This document shows, in pieces, positions 10,291 through 19,736 of a stretch of DNA of 64,000 nucleotides. The position numbers were made by a program, and so were the translations under genes. The notes beneath the pieces are model-generated. The model did not search any database. It had not been told where the DNA came from and saw nothing but the letters and a program-made list of their open reading frames with translations. The DNA lies in the NCBI GenBank assembly GCA_963826165.1, contig CAWGWC010000017.1, positions 310,001 through 374,000 on the forward strand, in the 5' to 3' direction. The DNA is from JACVRW01 sp963826165 (GTDB taxonomy: Bacteria > Actinomycetota > Thermoleophilia > Solirubrobacterales > Thermoleophilaceae). How positions within the stretch are numbered: position 1 is the stretch's first letter; each line of letters opens with the position of its first letter.

Positions 10291-11266
10291 TCAGGGCGGC
10301 GAGCAGTCTCAGGCCGAGCCGGCCCACGCCGCGCGCCTGGTTGGTGAGCACCACGACCGCCAAGGGGGCCTCGGGTGCCACCGCGGCGAACGACCGGAAG
10401 CCGCCCGTGCCTCCCTCGTGCAAGAGCACCTCATACGGCACGCGGCGCGTCGCGGGGAAGATGAACCAGCCAAGGCCGATGTGCCCTCGGCCGACGCGGA
10501 CCCGTGGCCGGTGGGTCTCGCGGGCGGCGAGGGCGAACGGGGTCCACGGCGGGTCGGCGTGGAGGCGCAGGAACATGAGCAGGTCGCGCGCCGTCGAGCG
10601 CAGGCCGCCCGCGCCCGCGAGCGCAGCCAGGTGCCAACGGGGAGCAGGCCGGCCCCGGCGGGTATGGCCGCCGGCGAGGCGGCCGTAGTCGGCGCTCACT
10701 CCGGTGTGGGCCAGACCGAGTGGGGCGCAGATTCGCCGCTGAACGAGTTCGTCGTAGCTCGTCCCTGCACGCCAGGAGAGCGCGTGACCGAGCAGCCCCA
10801 CCCCGTAGTTCGAGTAGCGAAACCGCTCGCCGGGGTTGCGCCGGGGGTGTGTCCGCGGGATCGCCGCCTCCAGCCGTCTGGCGTCCCAGCGGGCGTATGG
10901 GTCCCGGCGCCGTGTGGTGAGGGCGGGTATGAGCAGCCCGCGCGGGAGGGCGGGGAGGCCGGAACGGTGTGAGGCCAGGTCGGCCAAGGTGATGTCGCGG
11001 CCGCGCGACGGCATCTGCACCCCGTCCGGGAGATGACGCCGAACGGGGTCGTCGATGTCGACCTCGCCCGTGGCCGCCATCCCGGTCAAGAGCGTGGCGG
11101 TGAAGACCTTGGTGATCGAGCCGATCTCGAACAGAGTGTCGGCGCCGGCGGGCAGGTCGCCCCTGTGCCAGGTGTCGACGTGGTCACGGCCGCGCCAGAC
11201 CGACACCACGAGCCCCGTGCGCGGCACACGCACCCGGGCCAGTGTCCGGGCCACGGGGTCGCGCAC
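10253..11266 (-). CDS. Serine hydrolase, class C beta-lactamase/penicillin-binding family
   Basis: Beta-lactamase-fold serine hydrolase of 337 residues. The nucleophile motif SITK (Ser50, Lys53) and the YSN triad member (RYSNYGVGLLG) are clear; the third motif appears as HEGGTGG in place of KTG, as in many esterase/D-aminopeptidase-like members. No signal peptide is visible, so it may act in the cytoplasm, unlike true beta-lactamases. It starts (GTG) only 4 bases after the glcF stop and may be translated from the same mRNA. The substrate is unknown: peptide, ester or beta-lactam are all possible. Confidence 0.85.
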   Translation of the reverse strand: MRDPVARTLARVRVPRTGLVVSVWRGRDHVDTWHRGDLPAGADTLFEIGSITKVFTATLLTGMAATGEVDIDDPVRRHLPDGVQMPSRGRDITLADLASHRSGLPALPRGLLIPALTTRRRDPYARWDARRLEAAIPRTHPRRNPGERFRYSNYGVGLLGHALSWRAGTSYDELVQRRICAPLGLAHTGVSADYGRLAGGHTRRGRPAPRWHLAALAGAGGLRSTARDLLMFLRLHADPPWTPFALAARETHRPRVRVGRGHIGLGWFIFPATRRVPYEVLLHEGGTGGFRSFAAVAPEAPLAVVVLTNQARGVGRLGLRLLAALIRPRVPAGRALA

Positions 11267-11270
11267 CGGC

Positions 11271-12542
11271 TCAGCGCGCTGCGCTGATCGAGCGGTCCAG
11301 CAGCTCCATCGGGTGGTACACCGGCAGCTCGCGGCCCAACCGGGCGGTGTGGGCCGTGATCTGGAGGGCGCAGCCGGGATTGGCGGCCGCGATGGCCTCT
11401 GCGCCGGTGTCGAGAAGGTTGCGCGCCTTGCGCTCGCCGAGCTCGGCCGCGGGCTCGGGCTTGGTCAGGTTGTAGATCCCCGCGGAGCCGCAGCAGATCT
11501 CCCACTCGGCCGGCTCCACCAGCTCGAGCTCGGGAACGCCGCGAAGAAGATCGCGCGGCGGGGAACGCACTCCCTGAGCGTGGGCGAGGTGACAGGCGTC
11601 GTGATAGGCGAGCTTCATGGGCACCGGCCCCCGCTCGGCCTGCGGGCCCGCCTCGGCGAGCAGCTCTGTGACGTCCCTGACCTTTGCCGCAAAGCTCTCG
11701 GCGCGCTCGGCCCAGTCCGGCTCGTCGCGCAGCACGTGTCCGTAGTCCTTCATCGCCGAGCCGCAGCCGGCGGCGTTGACCACGATCGTGTCGTAGCCCT
11801 CGAGCGCCTCGATCGTCTGCTTCGCCAGCGCGCGGGACTCGTCGTCCACACCGGCGTGCAACGGCAGCGCGCCGCAGCAGCGCGGCAGGCGCGGCGAGTG
11901 CACCTCAAAGCCCTCCGCGGTGAGCACGCGGACGGTGGCCTCGTTGACCGGGCCGAAGAACACGCGTTGGACGCAGCCCTGCAGGAAGGCCACCGTGCCG
12001 CGCTGCTCGCCGACGGCGTCGTGGTGCTCGGGCAGGCGCGTCCAGGCCTCCTTCAGGGTGGCGGCGGGGGCCAGGCCGGCCATCGCGGCCAGGCGCGGCG
12101 CCAGCTTCTTGACCCGAGGGCGCCGGGCGATCTTTTCGAGACCGAGCGCCCGCGCAGCGCTGAGCCCCGGCGCGGCCACCCGCAGCCGTCCGGGCCGGGT
12201 GAACAGCTCGAACACCAGCCGGCGGTGGGCCTTCTCGACCGGAGGCCGCTCGGCGTTGCGCTCGACCTGCGCCCGTGCGTCCTCCAGCAGCTTGTCGTAC
12301 TGGACGCCCGACGGACAGGCGGTCACGCAGGCCATGCAGCCCAAACAGTTGTCGAGGTGCTCCACGAGCGGGCCCGACACCTCCTCGTGACCCTCCTTCA
12401 TCAGCACGATGCGCCCGCGCGGGGAGTCCATCTCCTCGCCCCACAACACGTAGGTCGGGCAGGTGGGAAGGCAGAAGCCGCAGTGCACGCAGTCGTCGAT
12501 CAGCTCGAGCTGCGGTGCGCGCGTGTCGTCGTAGCCGCTCAC
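11271..12542 (-). CDS. glcF: Glycolate oxidase iron-sulfur subunit GlcF
   Basis: Electron-transfer subunit of the membrane-associated glycolate (or D-lactate) oxidase. Two 4Fe-4S ferredoxin motifs occur near the N-terminus: CVHCGFCLPTCP (Cys18, 21, 24, 28) and CLGCMACVTACP (Cys66, 69, 72, 76). Two CCG-type domains follow with CCGALPLHAG and CCGSAGIYN for a further cofactor. Length is 423 residues (E. coli GlcF 407). The frame stays open far upstream, but the real start is GTG at 12542, which overlaps the glcE stop as GTGA. It forms a tightly coupled permease-glcD-glcE-glcF unit. Confidence 0.93.
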   Translation of the reverse strand: MSGYDDTRAPQLELIDDCVHCGFCLPTCPTYVLWGEEMDSPRGRIVLMKEGHEEVSGPLVEHLDNCLGCMACVTACPSGVQYDKLLEDARAQVERNAERPPVEKAHRRLVFELFTRPGRLRVAAPGLSAARALGLEKIARRPRVKKLAPRLAAMAGLAPAATLKEAWTRLPEHHDAVGEQRGTVAFLQGCVQRVFFGPVNEATVRVLTAEGFEVHSPRLPRCCGALPLHAGVDDESRALAKQTIEALEGYDTIVVNAAGCGSAMKDYGHVLRDEPDWAERAESFAAKVRDVTELLAEAGPQAERGPVPMKLAYHDACHLAHAQGVRSPPRDLLRGVPELELVEPAEWEICCGSAGIYNLTKPEPAAELGERKARNLLDTGAEAIAAANPGCALQITAHTARLGRELPVYHPMELLDRSISAAR

Positions 12543-13672
12543 AGGCCTCCCACGTAGGTCCCCGGGTTGCAGATCCCGGCTCGGTCGAAGCCGTCCTTCA
12601 GGCGGCGCATGAGCTCGAGACCGCCGCCCTCGGACGGTCCCCAGGGATCGACCTCCATGCCAGCGGGCCGGTCGAGCACCACGCACGGGGACGGGCGCAG
12701 CTCGGAGCGCAGCGTCTCGATCGCCTCGGCCGAGGCGCCGGGCAGCCGTACCCAGTAGAGACCAAGGGGCGCGCGGCCCACGAGGCTGCCGCCGGCTCGC
12801 TCCACCGCGGCCACCAGGCCGGAGAGCTGGGTCGGGAGCCCCGAAACGCGGACCACGGTGTCGTCCTCGTCCGCCGCCCGCTGGCCGGCGCGCTGCTTCT
12901 TCCAGAGCGTTTCGTCGTCCTCCACGATCTCGGCCGGCAGCCCGGCCTCGCCGAGCAGCCGCGCAGCCGACTCCGCCTGGGGCCTGGGCGCGGCCCCGGC
13001 GAAGCGGACGAGCACCGCGCCGGACCCTTCCTTCCAACGGACGTCGAAGCCCGCGTGCTCGAGCGGTTCGCGCGCCAGGGCGATGGCGGCGCGGCCGAGG
13101 TCGGCGGCATCGTCCACCGAACCGATCGCGGTGGCGCTCTCCGGCTGCAGGGGGTGAAGGCGGATGGACACCTCGACGATGGCCCCCAGCGTCCCGAACG
13201 AGCCGGCGAAGAGCTTGGCCAGGTCATAGCCGGCCACGTTCTTGATCACCTTGCCGCCGCTCTTGGCCAGCGTGCCGTCGGACAGCGCCACGCGCATGCC
13301 CACCACCAGGTCGCGCACCCCGCCGTAGCGCGAGCGCAGCGGGCCGGAGTCAGCCGTGGCGATGACGCCGCCGATGGTGGCTCCGTCGTCAGGGGGGTCG
13401 AGCGCCAGCATCTGGCCTTCTTCGCCGAAGGCGGCTTGCGCGGTGGCCAGCGGGACGCCGCTCTCGAGGACCGAGGTCAGGTCGCCGGCGTTGTGCTCGA
13501 TGATCCGGTCCAGGCCGGCGGTGGGCACGTCGGTGACCGGCTCGGGGGCCGGGGCGGCCCAGCCGAGCTTGGTGGCGCCGCCCACGAAGCGGACCGGCGT
13601 GCCGGCCTCGCCGGCGGAGCGCAGCAGGCTCGCCATCTCCTCACGTGTGGACGGTGCTTGGGCGACCTCCAT
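12539..13672 (-). CDS. glcE: Glycolate oxidase FAD-binding subunit GlcE
   Basis: Second flavin subunit of the glycolate oxidase, 377 residues. It has a PCMH-type FAD-binding domain: RFVGGATKLGW near the N-terminus, ALDPPDDGATIGGVIATADSG, and VIKNVAGYDLAKLFAGSFGTLG, all characteristic of GlcE. ICNPGTYVGGL ends the protein. The start is ATG at 13672 (MEVAQAPSTREEM), overlapping the glcD stop as ATGA. Its own stop overlaps glcF as GTGA, implying translational coupling and equal stoichiometry. Confidence 0.92.
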   Translation of the reverse strand: MEVAQAPSTREEMASLLRSAGEAGTPVRFVGGATKLGWAAPAPEPVTDVPTAGLDRIIEHNAGDLTSVLESGVPLATAQAAFGEEGQMLALDPPDDGATIGGVIATADSGPLRSRYGGVRDLVVGMRVALSDGTLAKSGGKVIKNVAGYDLAKLFAGSFGTLGAIVEVSIRLHPLQPESATAIGSVDDAADLGRAAIALAREPLEHAGFDVRWKEGSGAVLVRFAGAAPRPQAESAARLLGEAGLPAEIVEDDETLWKKQRAGQRAADEDDTVVRVSGLPTQLSGLVAAVERAGGSLVGRAPLGLYWVRLPGASAEAIETLRSELRPSPCVVLDRPAGMEVDPWGPSEGGGLELMRRLKDGFDRAGICNPGTYVGGL

Positions 13673-15135
13673 CACATGCGCTCGGCCAGGCCCGCCTGCT
13701 CGAGCGGGTGCCGGCGGTAGGGACCGGGCACCTCCCCGCACAGCCGCGGGGTGGGCATGACCTTGCCCGGGTTGGCGCGCTGCTCGGGATCGAAGGCGCA
13801 GCGCAGCCGCTGGAAGACCGACAGATCCCGCTCGTCGAACATCGACGGCATGTAGCGCTTCTTGTCCACGCCCACGCCGTGCTCACCGGTGATCGAGCCG
13901 CCGGCGTCCACGCACACCTTCACGATCAGGCCGGCGAGCTCCTCGGCGCGCTCGGCCTCGCCGGGCTTGCTGCCGTCGTAGCACACGAGCGGATGCAGGT
14001 TGCCGTCACCGGCGTGGAAGACGTTGGCCACCTGGAGGTCGTGCTCCTTGGCCAGGTCGTCGATCTGGCCGAGCACCTCGGCCAGCCGGGTGCGGGGGAT
14101 GACGCTGTCCTGCACGTAGTAGTTCGGGGCCACACGGCCCATGGCCGCGAAGGCCGCCTTGCGGGTGCGCCAGATCAGGGCGCGCTCGGCCTCGTCCTCG
14201 GCCACCCTCACCGAGTTGGCTCCCGCGTCCTCGCAGATCTTCACCACTTGGTCGAAGCGGGCCTCGCACTCGGCCTCCGAGCCGTCCAGCTCCACCACCA
14301 GGGCGGCCCCGGCGTCGGTCGGGTAACCCGCGTTGGTGGCGCCCTCGGCGGCCCGGATCGAGAGATTGTCCATCATCTCGATCGCCCCGGGCGTGATGGC
14401 CGCGGACACGATCTCCGACACCACCTCGCCCGCCTGCACGGTCGAGTCGAAGAAGGCCACCAGGGTCCGCACCGCTTCCGGAGCCGGAACCACGCGCAGC
14501 CAGATGCCGGTGGCGATGCCAAGGGTCCCCTCCGAGCCGACGAAGGCGCCCATGAGGTCGTAGCCGGGATGGTCGAGCTCGCGGCCGCCGACGCTGATCT
14601 GCGATCCGTCCGGAAGCACCAGCTCGAGCCCGGTGACGTAGTTGGTGGTGAAGCCGTACTTGAAGCAGTGGGCGCCGCCGGAGTTCTCGGCCACGTTGCC
14701 GCCGATCGTGCACACGATCTGGCTCGACGGGTCCGGCGGGTAGAAGTGACTGGGCCCGACGGCCTCCGAGACGGCGATGTTGGTCACGCCCGGCTCGACC
14801 AGCACGCGGCCGTTGTCGAGATCGATCTCGAGGATGCTGCGCATGCGCGACAGGCCGATCAGCACCCCGTCCTCCACCGGCATCGCGCCGCCGGACAGGC
14901 CCGAGCCGGCACCGCGCGCCGTCCACGGCATCTCGGCCTCGTGACAGGCCCGCACCACCTCCGCGACCTCGTCGGCGGAGCCGGGCAGGATCACCATCGC
15001 GGGGGTGGAGGCGTACTGGAGCAGACCGTCCGACTCGTAGGTGGCGAGCCGGCGCGGGTGGGTGATCACGTGCTGCTCGCCCACCACACCCTCGAGCCGG
15101 CCCGCCAGGGCCTGGCTGGCCGCGGCCGTCGTCAC
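13672..15135 (-). CDS. glcD: Glycolate oxidase catalytic FAD subunit GlcD
   Basis: FAD-dependent 2-hydroxyacid oxidase subunit that turns glycolate into glyoxylate or D-lactate into pyruvate; 487 residues (E. coli GlcD 499). Motifs: ARGAGSGLSGGAMP and CTIGGNVAENSGGAHCFKYG for FAD, GSEGTLGIATGIWLRV, HAGDGNLHPLVCYD, and SITGEHGVGVDKKRYM in the C-terminal domain. The start GTG at 15135 overlaps the permease stop as GTGA. The family also contains D-lactate dehydrogenases; the glcE and glcF partners and a nearby malate synthase favour glycolate, without excluding D-lactate. Confidence 0.93.
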   Translation of the reverse strand: MTTAAASQALAGRLEGVVGEQHVITHPRRLATYESDGLLQYASTPAMVILPGSADEVAEVVRACHEAEMPWTARGAGSGLSGGAMPVEDGVLIGLSRMRSILEIDLDNGRVLVEPGVTNIAVSEAVGPSHFYPPDPSSQIVCTIGGNVAENSGGAHCFKYGFTTNYVTGLELVLPDGSQISVGGRELDHPGYDLMGAFVGSEGTLGIATGIWLRVVPAPEAVRTLVAFFDSTVQAGEVVSEIVSAAITPGAIEMMDNLSIRAAEGATNAGYPTDAGAALVVELDGSEAECEARFDQVVKICEDAGANSVRVAEDEAERALIWRTRKAAFAAMGRVAPNYYVQDSVIPRTRLAEVLGQIDDLAKEHDLQVANVFHAGDGNLHPLVCYDGSKPGEAERAEELAGLIVKVCVDAGGSITGEHGVGVDKKRYMPSMFDERDLSVFQRLRCAFDPEQRANPGKVMPTPRLCGEVPGPYRRHPLEQAGLAERM

Positions 15136-16817
15136 TTCACGACCATCCAGTCGAGGACCGCAGTGGACTGCAGGTAGACGAGTACGCACATGGCGAGCAC
15201 GAGCACGAGGCTCCAGCCCAGCACCTTACGGAACAGATCACCCTCCTGACCGGCCATACCCACCGCCGCCGCGCCAATCGCGAGGTTCTGCGGCGAGATC
15301 ATCTTCCCGAGCACACCGCCCGAGCTGTTGGCCGCCGCCAGCAGGGTGGGGGAGATGCCCGCATCCTCGGCCGCTGTGACCTGCAGTGCGCCGAACAGCG
15401 CGTTCGACGAGGTGTCCGAGCCGGTCACCGCCACACCCAGCCAGCCGATGATCGAGGACAGGAAGGCGAAGAAGTCACCCGCGCCGGCGGCCCAGAGGCC
15501 GATCGTGATCGTCTGTCCGGACTGGTTCATCACGTAGGCCAGCGCGAGCACGGCCGACACGGTCAGGATCGCCCACTTGAGCTGGTCGAACGAGGCGCCG
15601 GCGACCTTGAGGGCGCGGCCGGGCGAGACGCGCAGCACCGCATGGTGAGCAGGCCCGAGATCAGCAACAGGGTGCCGGCCGCGGGCAGCCAGTTGAGGTT
15701 GTAGGTCAGCGAGCTGAGCGCCTCGCCCTCGGGAGTGACCACGTCCAGGCCGGGCCACTGGAAGGTGGTGGTCCAGGGCGACTCGGCCAGCGCGTCCTTG
15801 ACCGCCGGGATCTGCGCGATCGAGAAGATGACGATGATGATCAGGTAGGGCGAGTAGGCGCGCAGCACGTCGGCGGGCGGATCCTTGACCGTGTCGTCGC
15901 GACGCCGCACCTCCTCCTCCATCGCGGGATCGTGACCCTCCGCTCCGGCCACGGCGGGCCGGCCGATGCCGCCGTTGTCGTCGGCCTCGCCGGTGAGCGG
16001 CTCGGACGGCTCCCACACCCGGAGCAGCAGCACGATCGAGCCGGTGGCCAGGAGCGAGGCGACGATGTCGGTGAGCTCCACCGAGACGTAGTTGGAGCAG
16101 AGGAACTGGGCGAGCGCGAAGACGAACCCTCCGACCACGGCGGCCGGCCAGGCCTGACGGATGCCGCGCGCGCCGTCGACCATGCCGATCAGAGATCAGC
16201 GGCACGACCAGTGCGAGGAACGGTGTCTGTCGGCCGACCATTGCGCCGAGGTCGTCCTTGGGCAGGCCGGTGATCTCGGCCAGGGTCACGATCGGGATGG
16301 CGATGGCGCCGAAGGCCACCGGCGCGGTGTTGGCCACCAGCGCGACCGAGGCCGCCTTGATCGGCTTGAAGCCGAGCGCGATCAGCATCACGGCGGTGAT
16401 GGCGACCGGGGTGCCGAAGCCCGCGAGCGCCTCGAGCAGCGCGCCGAAGCAGAAGGCGATGATCACGGCCTGCACGCGCTGGTCGGTGGAGATCGCGCCG
16501 AACGACCGTCTCAGCACCTCGAAGTGGCCGGTCTCGACGGTCATGTTGTAGATCCAGATGGCCGCGACGACGATCCACATGATCGGGAACAGGCCGAACA
16601 CGGCGCCCTCGCTGGCCGAGAGCAGCGTCTGGTCGATCGGCATCCCGTAGACGATCAGCGCCACGAGCATCGCCACGCCGAGCGCGACCAGCGCCGCCCA
16701 CTGCGCGGCGACCTTCAGCCCGCCGAGAAGAACGAACAGCACGAGCACGGGGAGCACCGCGAAGATCGAGCTGAGACCAAGCGAGCTCGATACCGGATCG
16801 AAGTCCTGCGTGTACAC
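15132..16817 (-). pseudogene. lctP: L-lactate/glycolate permease (LctP/GlcA family), interrupted by two compensating frame changes
   Basis: Lactate or glycolate importer of the LctP family (about 560 residues, 12 or more membrane helices). N- and C-terminal parts are in one frame (FAVLPVLVLFVLLGGLK..., FCFGALLEALAGFGTPVAIT, ..., NSSGGVLGKMISPQNLAIGA). The middle (GIRQAWPAAVVGGFVFALAQ ... NWLPAAGTLLLISGLLTM) is in another. A one-base insertion near 16191-16196 breaks 'VVPLILIGMVDGARGIRQ', and a one-base loss near 15638-15643 restores frame before 'VSPGRALKVAGASF'. All conserved blocks survive between the changes, so sequence error is as likely as decay. GTG at 16817 has AGGGGGG about 10 bases upstream. 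First gene of the glc unit, divergent from lutA. Confidence 0.85.
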
Positions 16818-16888
16818 GGTGTGGTCCCCCCTCGTAGCGTTTCTCACGTTGCGGGTTGCCCCGGGCCCGCATCGGGGAAACTCTTTGT
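16818..16888. promoter_or_regulatory. Divergent promoter region between the permease/glc operon and the lut operon
   Basis: These 71 bases separate two opposed operons for 2-hydroxyacid use, so they must hold both promoters and probably a shared operator. I see GC-rich self-complementary runs (GGGTTGCCCC, CCCGGGCCCG) but no convincing -35/-10 pair and no clear LldR/GntR-type palindrome. GGGGA lies about 10 bases before the lutA GTG as a possible ribosome-binding site. Confidence 0.35.
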
Positions 16889-17581
16889 GTGCAATTGGGT
16901 CTGTTCGTCACCTGCCTGGGCGACACCCTGTTTCCTGGAGTGGGGCAATCCACGGTCCGCCTCCTCGAGCGACTCGGCCACCAGGTGGACTTCCCGTTCG
17001 AGCAGACCTGCTGCGGCCAGATGCACCTGAACTCCGGGTACGCCCGCGAGGGCGAGGCGCTGGCCCGCCGGACCGGGGCGGTGCTGTCCGGTTACGACGC
17101 GGTCGTCTGCCCGTCCGCGTCGTGCGCGGGAACGCTGCGCGAGCAGCTCGACGGCGACGCCCCTCCCGTACACGAGCTGTCCGAGCTGCTGGTGGACGTG
17201 CTGGAGCTGGAGGACGTAGGGGCGTACTTTCCCCACCGCGTGACCTACCACCCCACCTGCCACTCGCTGCGCACGCTGCACCTCGGTGACCGCCCGCAAC
17301 GGCTGCTGCGCTCGGTGCGCGGCATCGACCTGGTGGAGCTGCCTCAAGCCGAGGAGTGCTGTGGCTTTGGCGGGACCTTCGCGGTCAAGAACGCCGACGT
17401 GTCGACGGCGATGCTCTCGGACAAGCTGCGCTCGGTGCTCGACACGCGCGCGGAGGTGCTGTGCGCGGTCGACTCCTCATGTCTGATGCACATGGGCGGG
17501 GGGCTGTCGCGCGGGCGCACGGGCGTGCGGGCGGCGCACCTGGCCGAGATCCTGGCCGCCACGGACGAGGCACCGCGGTGA
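16889..17581 (+). CDS. lutA: L-lactate utilization protein LutA (CCG-domain protein)
   Basis: Subunit of the LutABC L-lactate dehydrogenase (iron-sulfur, flavin-independent type), 230 residues (B. subtilis LutA 238). It begins LGLFVTCLGDTLFPGVG and has two CCG motifs, EQTCCGQMHLNSGY and EECCGFGGTFAVKN, with SSCLMHMGGGL near the end, exactly the LutA/YkgE pattern. GTG at 16889 is chosen; codons further upstream do not match the family. The stop overlaps the next start (GTGA at 17578-17581), so it is coupled to lutB. Confidence 0.93.
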   Translation: MQLGLFVTCLGDTLFPGVGQSTVRLLERLGHQVDFPFEQTCCGQMHLNSGYAREGEALARRTGAVLSGYDAVVCPSASCAGTLREQLDGDAPPVHELSELLVDVLELEDVGAYFPHRVTYHPTCHSLRTLHLGDRPQRLLRSVRGIDLVELPQAEECCGFGGTFAVKNADVSTAMLSDKLRSVLDTRAEVLCAVDSSCLMHMGGGLSRGRTGVRAAHLAEILAATDEAPR

Positions 17582-19683
17582 GCTTCCCGGCCGCCGCCCG
17601 CGAGGCCCTGGCGAACACGCAGCTGCGGGCCAACCTGGGCCGGGCCACACGCACTATCCGCGACAAGCGCGCCCGGGTCGTGGCGGAGCTGCCGGACTGG
17701 GAGGAGCTGCGGACCGCGGGCGCCGAGGCCAAGGACCGCGCGCTCATGCGGCTGGACGCCGAGCTGGAGCGCCTCGAGGCCGCGGTGGAGGACGCGGGCG
17801 GGAAGGTGCACTGGGCGGCTGACGGCGACGAGGCCTGTTCGATTGTCTCGAGGATCGCGCGCTCCCACGGCTTCGACGAGCTGGTCAAGGTCAAGTCGAT
17901 CGCCTCCGACGAGATCAAGCTCAACGAGGCGCTGGCGGCGTCGGGGATCAGCGCCGTGGAGACCGACCTGGCCGAGCTGATCGTGCAGCTCGGCGACGAC
18001 CAGCAGTCGCACATCCTCGTGCCCGCCATCCACCGCAACCGGGCGGAGATCCGTGAGCTGTTCCGGCGCGAGCTCGACCGGCCGGACCTGACCGACGAGC
18101 CGGCGGCGCTGGCCGAGGCCGCCCGCCTGCACCTGCGGCAGAAGTTCCTGTCCGCCCGCATGGGAGTGAGCGGCGCGAACTTCGCGCTGGCCGAGACCGG
18201 CACCGTCTGCGTGGTCGAGTCCGAGGGCAACGGCCGCATGTGCACCACGCTCCCGGAGGTGCTGGTGACCCTCATGGGAGTGGAGAAGATCCTGTCGAGC
18301 TGGCGCGACATGGAGGTCTTCCTGCAGCTGCTTCCGCGCTCCTCCACCGGTGAACGGATGAACCCCTACACCTCGTTCTGGAGCGGGGTGCGCGAGGGCG
18401 ACGGGCCTCGTGAGTTCCATCTCGTGCTCCTCGACAACGGCCGCACCGACGCACTGGCCGATGAGGTGGGACGCCAGGCCCTGCGCTGCATTCGCTGCAG
18501 CGCCTGCCTCAACGTCTGCCCCGTCTACTCGCGGGTGGGAGGGCACGCCTACGAGTCGGTCTACCCCGGGCCGATCGGGGCGATCCTGACCCCGCAGCTG
18601 GAGGGCATGGAGGCCGCCGGGTCATTGCCCTACGCGTCGTCGCTGTGCGGCGCGTGCGGCGAGGTGTGCCCGGTGAAGATCGAGATCCCGCGGCTGCTCG
18701 TCCATCTGCGGACCCGGGAGCGCGACGAGGCGTCGCCGGCGGACCCGGAGGCGCTGTCCATGAAGGGGCTGTTCCGGGCGTTCTCGACCCGTGAGGGCTA
18801 CGAGCGGGCCCAGAAGCTGGCCCGCCTCGGCAGCCGCCCGCTGGCCCGCAACGGCAAGCTGCCCAACGTGCCCGGACCGCTGGCCGGCTGGACGATGTCG
18901 CGCGACCTGCCCGCCCCGGCCAAGGAGAGCTTCCGCGACTGGTGGCGACGCACGCGCGGCGAGCCCGATGCCGCCCCGCCGGTCACGCGAGCTACGTTGA
19001 GCCCGGCATCGGGACCCAATGGGCGCAGGAGGCCCGGCCCAACACCGGCGGGCGATTCCCGCGCGGTGGTACTGGAGCGAGTGCGCGCCGCTCTCAAGGC
19101 TTCCGTGGACGCCGAGCCCGCCGCGGCCGAGCCCGCCTACCGCACCACCGACGACCGCTCCCATGAGGAGATCGTCACCGTCTTCGCCGAGCGCGTGGCC
19201 GAGTACCAGGCCACGGTCGACCGCGTCGGCGAGGCCGAGCTGCCCGAACGCGTAGCGGCTCTATGCGAGGAGCACGGTGCGCGCCGGCTGGGCGTGCCCG
19301 CCGGCCTCCCCGGCGATTGGCGCCCCGACGGCGTCGAGCTGATCGAGGACGACGGCCTCTCACCGGACGACCTCGACGAGCTCGACGGGGCCCTCACCGG
19401 CTGCGCGGCCGGCATCGCCGAGACCGGCAGCTTCGTGCTCGACGGCGGGCCCGGCCAGGGCCGGCGGGCGCTCACCCTCGTTCCCGACCTGCACATCTGC
19501 GTCGTGCGCGAGGACCAGATCGTCGGCCTCGTGCCGGAGGCCGTGGACCGGCTCGAGCCGGCGGTGCGCGAGGGGCGCCCGCTGACGTTCGTGTCCGGAC
19601 CCTCCGCAACCTCGGACATCGAGCTCGACCGCGTGGAGGGGGTGCACGGGCCGCGAACGCTGTTGGTGCTGGTGGTGCGCTGA
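17578..19683 (+). CDS. lutB: LutB-LutC fusion: lactate utilization iron-sulfur protein joined to LUD-domain protein
   Basis: One 701-residue frame holding two proteins that are normally separate. Residues 1 to about 460 are LutB: a LUD-type domain (ETGTVCVVESEGNGRM, LPRSSTGERMNPYTSFW) then two 4Fe-4S clusters (CIRCSACLNVCP and CGACGEVCP). A Pro/Arg/Gly-rich linker spans about 462-495. Residues 495-701 are LutC (VVLERVRAALKAS..., ETGSFVLDGGPGQGRRALTLVPDLHICVV, FVSGPSATSDIELDRVEGVHGP). The GTG start overlaps the lutA stop. An AGGAGG-like sequence at 19026-19031 inside the linker hints at an ancestral separate lutC start, so either a true fusion or a lost stop/frame error is possible. Function: oxidation of L-lactate to pyruvate. 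Confidence 0.88.
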   Translation: MSFPAAAREALANTQLRANLGRATRTIRDKRARVVAELPDWEELRTAGAEAKDRALMRLDAELERLEAAVEDAGGKVHWAADGDEACSIVSRIARSHGFDELVKVKSIASDEIKLNEALAASGISAVETDLAELIVQLGDDQQSHILVPAIHRNRAEIRELFRRELDRPDLTDEPAALAEAARLHLRQKFLSARMGVSGANFALAETGTVCVVESEGNGRMCTTLPEVLVTLMGVEKILSSWRDMEVFLQLLPRSSTGERMNPYTSFWSGVREGDGPREFHLVLLDNGRTDALADEVGRQALRCIRCSACLNVCPVYSRVGGHAYESVYPGPIGAILTPQLEGMEAAGSLPYASSLCGACGEVCPVKIEIPRLLVHLRTRERDEASPADPEALSMKGLFRAFSTREGYERAQKLARLGSRPLARNGKLPNVPGPLAGWTMSRDLPAPAKESFRDWWRRTRGEPDAAPPVTRATLSPASGPNGRRRPGPTPAGDSRAVVLERVRAALKASVDAEPAAAEPAYRTTDDRSHEEIVTVFAERVAEYQATVDRVGEAELPERVAALCEEHGARRLGVPAGLPGDWRPDGVELIEDDGLSPDDLDELDGALTGCAAGIAETGSFVLDGGPGQGRRALTLVPDLHICVVREDQIVGLVPEAVDRLEPAVREGRPLTFVSGPSATSDIELDRVEGVHGPRTLLVLVVR

Positions 19684-19736
19684 GGGTTTCGTCCCAATGG
19701 GGGCCGGGAACCGGTCTGGCCAAAGGGAGGAGAGGC

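Noticed and set aside
12543..13037. N-terminal extension of glcF through the glcE gene
   Set aside because: The frame is open, but glcE occupies this DNA in another frame with clear FAD motifs, and GTGA coupling fixes the glcF start at 12542.
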